Assembly (NCBI GenBank): GCA_963680875.1
Contig: OY804582.1
Coordinates: 49,680,646 to 49,744,645, forward strand
DNA: 64,000 bases
Source: Bathymodiolus brooksi
Taxonomy: Eukaryota; Mollusca; Bivalvia; Mytilida; Modiolidae
Reading direction: 5' to 3'
Shown: in pieces, positions 56,100 to 64,000 of the stretch
How the letters are laid out: the number at the start of each line of letters is the position of its first letter
How positions within the stretch are numbered: position 1 is the first letter of the stretch
The notes under the pieces: generated by a model
What the model was told of the DNA's origin: nothing
Databases searched by the model: none
What the model saw: only the letters and a program-made list of their open reading frames with translations
Program-made: the position numbers and the translations under genes

Positions 56100-57318
56100 G
56101 GATAAAAAAAAATCGTCACAAGTCCCTGTGGTTAGACTGTTCACAGAAGACTACTTGAATGCTAGGCGTCCATTGGTTGGACCAATCCTTAAACAATGGC
56201 ATAGGACCGCGAGACTAGCCTGGGCTCGCACACGCCGTTGTTGGAGGCTTCACACCTTGCAACACATCCTTTTTAGTGATGAATCCCGATTTTCACTTCG
56301 CTTTAGCAATGAACGTGTGAACCGTAGGTGTGGGGAAGGTTTTACGGACCAGTGTGTGAACGAGTTTTGGAGGTGAAAGTGGTCTGGGCTGGAATTTGTC
56401 ATGGTGTTCACATTCAGCTAAAATTTTTCAAGGAACATTGAATGCCGTAAAATACAGATACGATCTTCTTGGTCTTATCGTTCTGCCTTTTCTGGAACAG
56501 CACATGCATATGAAGTATATATCAGATGATACGATATTCCAGAGCTTGTGATTCCTATAAGGATTTCATTGATAGAGAACTACAGCCAACCAATACGCTA
56601 CTGAATGAAGGGTTCCGTTTGGTGAAGTTGAGGTCATCACTTCGAAAATGTTACGGTCGCCACCATGACTTGGTTGACCGCTATGGAATATCTGTGTCAC
56701 AAATGACCACGGATATGTCCCACTTGTCGTAATCACTTCCCGGTACTTTACGCATTCACGATTTATTACCGGGTTTGTTATTAGATTAACACTACGTATG
56801 TCACTAGTGGGGCAGGAACTGCTTACCCGTGCGGAGTACCTGAGTTCACCTCCGGTTTTAGTGGGGTTCGTGTTGCTTGATCTTTAGTTTGATATCTATG
56901 TTTTGTAGATAGTTGTTTGTCCTTTAGTACTTTTTCTGCTGTCTTTTCTTCTTCGATATACGGATTCTGATTGCCCCTTTGGTATCTTCAATCTCTTCTC
57001 TGATCACGTCTTTCAACATGACAATCCACGATGTTACGTGGCTTGTGTTTGTCAAGACATTCTGAACCAGAATCACACCCATTTTCTTCTTTGGCCGACA
57101 TTATCACCGGATCAGTCAACAATTGCACATTTATAGGATGAACTCAGTAAACGTGTTCACCACCCTCAAAGTCCACGGGAAACACTACATGCACTGCGTG
57201 AAGCATTGTGTACGAGTGGAACCACATCACAAAATGCTTTATCCAATGATTGCTTGGTTGTATGCGTCGGAGATGCGAAGCTGTCGTTGCTGCAAGAGGT
57301 GTTCACACACATTACTGA
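56100..57318 (+). pseudogene. Tc1/mariner transposase pseudogene, copy B
   Basis: Copy B of 4790-6032 is better preserved in places. One frame (56128-56376) runs 'RLFTEDYLNARRPLVGPIL', 'RTARLAWARTRRCWRLHT' and 'ILFSDESRFSLRF' (first Asp). The second Asp motif is intact here ('FQHDN', about 57012-57026), unlike HGKP in copy A. The Glu motif is again Ala (TIAHL) in both copies, so that change is older than the duplication. The end reads 'MRRRCEAVV'-type residues before a stop at 57316-57318. It is interrupted at 56504-56996 by the same retroelement. Confidence 0.9.
56504..56996 (+). mobile_element. 5'-truncated retroelement inserted in Tc1, copy B
   Basis: The same insertion point as in copy A. 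The frame 56526-56732 encodes the RT-protein C-terminus ('LRKCYGRHHDLVDRYGISVS', then stop), with Cys for the usual Phe. The 3' UTR ends 'tttggtatcttcaatctctt'. A shared insertion point shows that the insertion preceded the large duplication. Confidence 0.8.
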
Positions 57319-57518
57319 ACTCCGCAAACACCCATACTGGATGACAATTTTTGTCTGTCCATGATATGTTCTGATAATGATGTTGAAAAATGTTGTTGAT
57401 ATTGCCTTATTTGCTATGCTCATATGAATCTAAAGTATACGATTTTTGTCGATTTTTCTTCTCTGTGTAAAAAATAATGAGCATCAAACCCTTGTATCGT
57501 TTTTACCTGGTTTACCTG

Positions 57519-59486
57519 GTTCCAATGTCTGTTATATGGGCTAATTAGCCCCTTGAAACCTTCTTGATAGGTTGGTTTCTACCTTTGATCGGTAGACATC
57601 TGGTGAGAATTATATCTCCAAATTTTGCCAGTGGTTGTTTAATTGGCTTTTGAAAGTGTTGACTGTTTTTGTTTCTATTACTTGTTTTGGTAAGCAATTC
57701 CACATATCCACTCTTCTTTGTGAGAAGCTGTATTTGCTGATATTTGTTCTGCTGTTCTTTTTATATATCTTCTGGTTGTGACCCCTAGTTGCAGTTCGAC
57801 TTATAGGAAAAATGCGCTCATGTTGAACTTTATCGATGTTATAAAGGATTTTGAAAGTTTCAACCATGTGGGCTCTCAGTCTTCTGTATTGAAGTGATGG
57901 CAATATAAGATATTTCAGGCGTTCTGTGTAGCTCAGATGTTGTATAATTTGTACTAATGTGGTCGCTCTTCTCTGAAGATTTTCTATTTGCATAGCTTCT
58001 TTTTTATATATCATAGACCATACATTGCTGCCATATTCTAGATGTGGCCCTACTATACTTTTGAATAATGTTAAAAACATTTATTTATCCATGTAGCTGA
58101 AACTTCTTTTAATCATGCCAAGTCTTTGGCTTGCTTTGTTTTGTCTGTTGGTTGATATGTTGTTGAAATTTCAGCTTATCGTCAATTAATATTCCTATAT
58201 CGTTGTCTTCCGTTACTTGATTAATTTCATTTTCTCCCATTGTATGCTTCGTGTTGGTAGCGTGTCCTAGGTGTACATACTTACATTTTGACTTGTTGAA
58301 TTTTAGGAGCCACTTATCTGACCAATGCACTCGGTTGTTTTTTCATTCTGTAAACTATGTTGTTCTTCTTCCTTGTTTACTATTGCATACACTTTAGTGT
58401 CATCCAAGAATAAGTTTGCTATATTCTGAACTACATCAGGTAAATCATTGATGTAAATTGTAAAAAAAATATGGAACCTGGAACGCTTCCTTGAGGAATC
58501 CCACTTGTCACTATTGTCCACTCCAAGCCTGTACCATTTATAAAAACGTTTTATTTTCTGTTTGCCAGAAAGTCTCTGATCCATCATAAAATATTTCCAC
58601 ATATGCCATATCTTTGTAGTTTATTGATGAGACGTTGGTGAGGTACCGTGTCGAAAGCATTTTGCAAGTCTACATATATAATATCTATTGCATTTCGGTT
58701 GTCTAGTTGTTCTGTCCAATTATCTGGTACTTCTATTAATTGCGTTGCACAATATTTACCATTTCTAAAACCATGTTGATCAGTAGTATATATATTATGT
58801 CTCTCCATGTGATCCAATATGCAATATCTAATAAATTTGTCCATTGTCTTGCATACAATTGATGTTAAACTAATTGGTCGATCATTTTCCACTAAGTTTG
58901 TTGGTCCTTTTTTCTGAATAGGTGTTACATTTGCTTCCTTCCAACTTTCTGGCAATTTCATCGTTTCCATGGATATATTAAAATTTGTTGCCAGTGCTAT
59001 GGATATATTCTTAGCAGTCTCATGTAAATATTGTGGGTGCAATTGCTCTGGCCCTGACGATTTAGTAACTTTTAGCTTCTCCAGATGTTTTTGTGCAGTT
59101 TTTGGGCTGAATTTGATCGTTGATAGTTTTTCGTCGGTTCTTTGATCGACCGTTGGAGCGCTTAGACTATCTACTTCGACAGTGAAGACACTTTGAAAAT
59201 GTGTTAATTAATTCTGCTTTAATTCTATCGTCTGTGTTTATTTCTCCTTGTTCATCTATTATACATGGACTATTCTCTTTTGTTTTAGTCTTTGATTGTA
59301 TGAATTTCCAGAAAATGTAACTATCTTCCTTCATATTGATGGCAATTGTGCGTTCATATTCATACTTTGCTTTTCTCACTAAACGATTTGCTTCATTCCT
59401 TGCTTCTTCATACTTCATATTTTTTTGTTGATCAATCTAGTATATTCCTTATAGTACTTTTTATTTGACATTTGTTGCTCCATAGT
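57519..59486 (-). pseudogene. CR1/Jockey-like LINE reverse transcriptase, 5' truncated, copy B
   Basis: Copy B of 6233-8205, same truncation. On the minus strand: linker 59418-59167, RT fingers and palm 59042-58584 ('IIYVDLQNAFDTVPH', where the consensus is YLDFQKAFD; the Asp is kept), catalytic box 'FLDD' near 58410, and a longer C-terminal frame 58080-57610 ('SIVGPHLEYGSNVW', 'NLQRRATTLV', 'WNCLPKQ'). The PQG motif is lost to a frameshift near 58500. The 3' end still has the 'gggctaattagccc' palindrome at 57538-57551. It is not functional. Confidence 0.9.
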
Positions 59487-59494
59487 ACATTACA

Positions 59495-60709
59495 TTACAC
59501 CACTGATTTATATATCTGTATGTCAATCTTAAATCTCAGATGACCGACACCGCAAAACAAATGGTTAACATGAGACCCCTGGTGAAATAAATATATGTGT
59601 AAACAGTGCATGAATAAATCATTTAGCAATACAAATTCAGGTGGGCCTCTAATTACCAAAGTGTGTGTTCTGAATACAGTAATAGGACCATTGCAATTGT
59701 CATCAGACGTCAAATCCACCAATCGATCAATACATCGATACACCTACCGGTATACTATGCGGCTTTTATTCAGTACATGTATCGGTCTAAATTTGTACCG
59801 TTCTGTTGTGTATGTAAAGATTGAAATTTCAAATATAGAATACGAACATTACCGACTAAGCAAAGACCACATGGATGCCCTTCTTTAATATCTAAGTAAA
59901 TACTGTGTTGTATTTTAATTCGTCATTAGCTGTGAAGGGGAATGCATCTGAAAATATCAGTTATAACACATGTAAACTATTTTCTTGTCACATTGCATTT
60001 TTGTCAGTCCATATTGAGATATACAAATTTGTAGACAGTTTCCATTCGTATTCATCTAAAATAATATAGTTAGTGTGATGCTTAAGAAATAAATCATGGA
60101 AGCCAAAATTTGTTGTGAGTTTTAACATGGACTTGCGTATAACATTTACTAATAACCGCCAACCAATGTTAAAACTCAAAACACATTCTGGCTTCCATGA
60201 TTTATTTCGATTCTGATATGTCTAAGAGTACACATTCGGTAGTATACTTTGATTGGAAGACAGTAATTTATATTTAAGTTTGAGGAAAAGTCACACACAA
60301 TATATGATGCAAAATTCGAGCAAACGATAATTCATCAACATGTATATTTACGACGGTAAAGTCAGACACATGCACCGGCGCATGTGCTAATGAGATTATA
60401 CCCAATCGATAAATCGATCGTTTGTTAACAAAGCGAAAGAAGGACGTCGTGTTAGAATATTACATATTCAGCTTCATATACTTGAATAACGGTAAAGCAT
60501 ACAAACCAGTTTACAGATTTATCAAACTAGTTAAAAACAATAATTGAAAATTCGGATATCTCGGACATTATCATATATTTATACACAAATAAGTAAAATT
60601 ATTAGAAATAAATTAAAATTATCGATCCACTTAAATAGACTTAGCCTATGAACTTACCGAAAACGTAGCTGATTAACAAATATCACAATAAATATAGTTT
60701 AGATTGCAA
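59495..60709 (+). repeat. Dispersed repeat R2 with foldback (copy B)
   Basis: Equivalent of 8212-9429. The foldback arms are 60087-60128 and 60166-60207. Its left arm reads 'ttgttgtgag', which pairs with the right arm slightly better than the copy A version 'ttgttgtcag'. Confidence 0.85.
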
Positions 60710-60907
60710 TACCTATGCAATCAGTGCCTATCACCACTGATGTCGTGAGTTCGAATCTCGGTCAGGGCGAGGTATACAACATTATGTGATAAAATTTGTC
60801 AGTGACTTGGTCCTCCGGTTTCCTCCACCGATACAACTGACCGCCACGATATAATTAAAATATTGTTGAAAGTAGCGTTAAACACCATCAATCAAACAAA
60901 CAAACAA
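60710..60907 (+). mobile_element. tRNA-derived SINE, copy B
   Basis: Orthologue of 9430-9627, with B-box-like 'gttcgaatc' at 60749-60757, 'ggtcctccggtttcctccacc' in the body and the 'caatcaaacaaacaaacaa' tail. Confidence 0.85.
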
Positions 60908-62130
60908 CCAGATGTATTTGTATGTGAATCTTAAATCTCAGATGAACTACATCCCAGAAAAATGTTTAACATGCAAACCCTGGCACCATGACTATATACG
61001 TTAGTAATACATGTTCAGATGGGAATCTAATTACCATAGTATGTATGCTGATTTCACTAATAGCACCATTGCAATTGTAGTCAAACGTCAAATCCATCAA
61101 TCGATACATCTACGGGTATACTATGCAGCTTTTATACATTTATTGGTCCAAAATATTACTTCCAATATAATAATACGAACAAAACTGACGACAGCCAAAG
61201 ATCATAACAATGTCATTCTGTGATATGTACGTTGAAGCTGTGAAGCTGTATGTATCAAAAACATATCAGTAATAACATTATTACACCATTCCCTTGTCGC
61301 ATTGTATATTTGACAGTCCATATAGTAATCCGTAGATCTGTAGACAGTTTTCATTCGCATTCAACTAAAAAAATATATCTAAAGTGGTATCATTAGTTAG
61401 GCAGATTCATATACTTGAATAACGGTATACTATATACAATAGTTTACAGATTTATCAAACCAGTAAGAAAGCAATAATTGAAAATTATGATCTCAGACAT
61501 CCTCATATATGTATATACAAATAAGTAAAATGATTAGAAATAAATTAGAATTATCGATCCACTTAAATAGACTTACACAATAAGCTTTCCACGGAAAAAG
61601 TTGATCAACAAATATCAATACACATTTATTTTAGATTCTAATACATGTTTGTATCCGGATCCACACTCTACTGACTTGGTCCGCAGTGTTCTGTTCAATC
61701 AAGAAACTAAGAGTTGATTACATGTTATCATTAATTTATATATTTACTATAACTAGGGAAGTCCAATGTCAATGAAGAAATCGCGTAACTCTAATGGCAC
61801 AAGGCAACAACGGTAAACCTCACTTAATTGAGGACACATATTAACTTTAATAACATAAAATATTGGAAGGCGTGGTTTAAATAATCTTCACCAGTTACGC
61901 TTGAATATAAGAGAATAACTAATTGTTTTGAGAGTAAGCAAACTAAATGGCTTAAAACAGGTTACCCAAAACCCAATAATGATATATATGTCTGAGGAAG
62001 ATGAACCTTAGTTTTAGCAATCAATACAATACCTACTAAATGTACATTACAATACTACTTACATCATGTCAATAATAGTCATCAACATGTAGAATTCGTA
62101 ATATCTATAATATATAATTTAAACTTAAAT
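60908..62130 (+). repeat. Dispersed repeat R3 (copy B)
   Basis: Equivalent of 9630-10850, with minor indels such as the extra 'attcat' near 61406 and loss of 'catgta' near 61509. Confidence 0.85.
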
Positions 62131-63294
62131 TGTTGGTACCACGATGGTGTTGATTGAAAAGGAAATTAATGAGATAACTTCGTACTAATTAAGGTTCATC
62201 TTCTTCAGACATTGATATGCACTTAAACCTATATATAAATGTCGCTGAAGGGAACCTTAAAATGTTACGTTTATGGGGAGTTGTTCTCTTAGGCAGTGAT
62301 TTGCTATATATGTGTGCACTTTAAGGTATGTAAGACTGTTATTAAGTGGATGGATTGTGCTGACATTGTTGAGATATTGTAGTTTTTTTTTAAATATTGG
62401 TCTTAGTTGTTAATATTTTACGTCCTAATTGTTTTGAGACAAGTAACACTGAAGATATCAATTATACAACAATTTCCCCAGCAATACTATTGTGAATGCC
62501 GCCTATTGTACAGGTTGTTGTTGCAGGTCGGTATTACAGACCGCTGTGCTAATAGCGAGTTTTATAGTAATTTGATTTTTTTTTTAAACAAGGTCCATAT
62601 CTTTTGTATAGTCGTAATTAATAGAAAATGTATTCAAACTCTTTCTCAAACCAGTTCATATGACAGAAAAAATAATCATAATTCCTATTTGATATATTTT
62701 TGGTAAATGAACAGTTCGTTCTGGTATACAATGTTCATCAAACGTCATCTGCTTAAAATATATCGCTGTATTTCTATTCATCTGAAAAAAAAAGAAATAA
62801 ACGTTCAGCTGTATATTATTCCAAATGATTAAATATGATTAAAAAACGAGAAGTAATATCAATTTCAGATATATCATTTCCACCCGTACAATGTGCTTTT
62901 TAGCATAAAATTACAAAAAATCCACGTATGATTTGATACAATGTTATTGTGGAAGAAGTGTTTGTCTATCGACATGTGAATGCCTGCACATATATGTTTG
63001 TATATATATTACATACCTTTGTCAAATTACAAGTCTTTCTTTCACTGTGTTGATCAAATTGACGAGCGAAGTCCGTTTCCATATCAAATATATCTCAGTC
63101 AATATCGTTGTCATCCAATAATATGTGCACCACAGTTACCTGATATTGTTTGACCTCGAGCGAATTTATGATTTTCGCACTCGATTGACAAGCACATGAT
63201 GTATGTTTTTATGTTTTAATTTATTCAATTGTCTCTTTGGATCACAAGTTTATTGATTTATTCAATAAAATACTTTATTGTAAGAAATGCAGTA
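62131..63294. other. Non-coding sequence of copy B
   Basis: Equivalent of 10851-11925. It carries 62517-62613 ('gttgttgcaggtcggtattacagaccgctg', in part), which copy A lacks. The 99-codon frame at 62407-62706 depends on that extra DNA and has no recognised domain. Confidence 0.5.
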
Positions 63295-63835
63295 TTCCTG
63301 TCCATTCTTGATTGTTCCTTCGTTTGTTTCCTATCATGATTTCCTTGATAACGGGTTGGTTCTAACAGGAAACTACTGATCTCATGGTTCCCTGTTGCTA
63401 AGTGGAAATCATCACTCCGAAAGCTTTGCGATGGCCAATGCATCTTTGTTAACTGCCTACGGGTTGTGTGTGTCACAAATGGCCAAATATATTTTCCGTT
63501 TGTCATTCCGAAGCACTTAAGTGTTTTCTTGTCTTAATGGGGTTCGTGTTGTGCATGTTGTCAACTTATATGACGTCATTAGTTGTAATATCAGCTACGA
63601 TTTATGCGTAATAACGATGTTCGAAACGTCTCGATTCCCAATTCTTCTATAGGAGATTCATTTTTTGTAATTTAAGTTTTTTGTTTTGTGTTTCGTATAC
63701 TGGTATCCAACACGATCTTATGTTGTCCGAGTTTCTGTTCTTTTATCTATCCCCATGTTTGTACTGATGTTGGTTTGTGTCACTTTTGATTTGGAATTGG
63801 TGCCCTCATTGTGGACTAAGCACTTTCATTTATAA
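63295..63835 (+). mobile_element. 5'-truncated retroelement 3' end (copy B, right)
   Basis: Equivalent of 11926-12445, with the same worn C-terminal codons ('aaatcatcactccgaaagcttt') and long-variant 3' UTR. The block then continues into repeat E until the window ends. Confidence 0.7.
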
Positions 63836-64000
63836 ACAAAACCAACAACCTGTAGTGCTGGTGTATGCAAATAAATTATAGGTCTAAATGTTATAGACTT
63901 TTAAATATATCTACTGATTCCTCGTCTACATTAACAAGTACATATTATTAATGGTACTATATAAGTACTAATTTATGTATGATGATAACATCAAGGTTAT

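Larger units (their letters stand above)
52436..64000 (+). repeat. Large direct duplication, copy B
   Basis: Second copy of 1-12625. It starts at the window-visible limit of homology just after a GT-rich tract and continues to the last base, where it matches 12621-12625. The Tc1 pseudogene, the retroelement nested in it, the LINE, the SINE and the foldback all sit at matching places, so those insertions predate the duplication. The offset falls from 52435 at the left to about 51375 at the right because of indels. Confidence 0.95.

Noticed and set aside
62407..62706. 99-codon frame in copy B as a small gene
   Set aside because: It is broken in copy A by the absence of 97 bases and has no domain.
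1..64000. Many open frames of 60-100 codons on both strands
   Set aside because: Composition follows the local AT bias, there are no recognisable domains, and frames are not preserved between duplicated copies except where the DNA itself is nearly identical.
1..64000. Copies A and B as long terminal repeats of one giant mobile element
   Set aside because: The intervening 40 kb contains only unrelated decayed repeats in mixed orders. No shared terminal motif or common coding capacity links it to the repeats, and the block boundaries are not in view.

Overview
The window looks like AT-rich, gene-poor, repeat-dominated DNA from a bivalve mollusc, most likely a mussel (Mytilidae). The evidence is the repeat content, recognised from memory and not searched: a tRNA-derived SINE ending in 'gcgttaaacaccatcaatcaaac', the '3' tail ...ttcgtgttgct...tttggtatcttc' repeat seen all over mussel sequence, a Tc1 transposase close to common molluscan copies, and DIRS/Ngaro-like tyrosine-recombinase retroelements. 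I found no convincing host protein-coding gene, rRNA or functional tRNA. Every recognisable protein segment belongs to a broken transposable element.

Layout. (1) 1-12625 (copy A) and 52436-64000 (copy B) are the same ~12 kb block in direct orientation, differing by point changes and a few indels. In order, each holds a diverged ~1.2-1.5 kb repeat (R1), a retroelement 3' end, a dispersed repeat (D), a Tc1/mariner pseudogene split by a second 5'-truncated retroelement, a CR1/Jockey-like LINE on the minus strand, R2 with a foldback, a SINE, R3 and another retroelement 3' end. Homology runs into both window ends, so the true limits are unseen. (2) 12.6-26.4 kb is old repeat debris: duplicated non-coding segments, two more SINE pieces, a foldback family and a trace of reverse transcriptase. 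(3) 26.4-34.4 kb holds 77-bp satellite arrays into which a 5'-truncated, poly(A)-tailed LINE is inserted. (4) 34.6-38.1 kb and 44.5-47.2 kb are two complementary pieces of a Ngaro/DIRS-like element on the minus strand. Together they give gag, RT, RNase H, tyrosine recombinase and SGNH hydrolase, with a shared flanking direct repeat. (5) 38.9-43.8 kb is a second copy of the 28.4-32.8 kb block, and a partial third copy lies at 49.3-50.2 kb. (6) 47.2-52.4 kb is further repeat debris with a strong foldback at 50.6 kb and a GT-rich tract just before copy B.

There are no operons or pathways here. The features relate by nesting and duplication. A Tc1 copy was hit by a retroelement, a LINE and a SINE sit within R repeats, and the whole block was later duplicated. 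A LINE landed in a 77-bp satellite, and the joined LINE-satellite unit was then copied several times. The least ordinary observations are the LINE-satellite composite with a reused junction, the split Ngaro-like element, and the large direct duplication, which could also be an assembly (haplotype) artefact.
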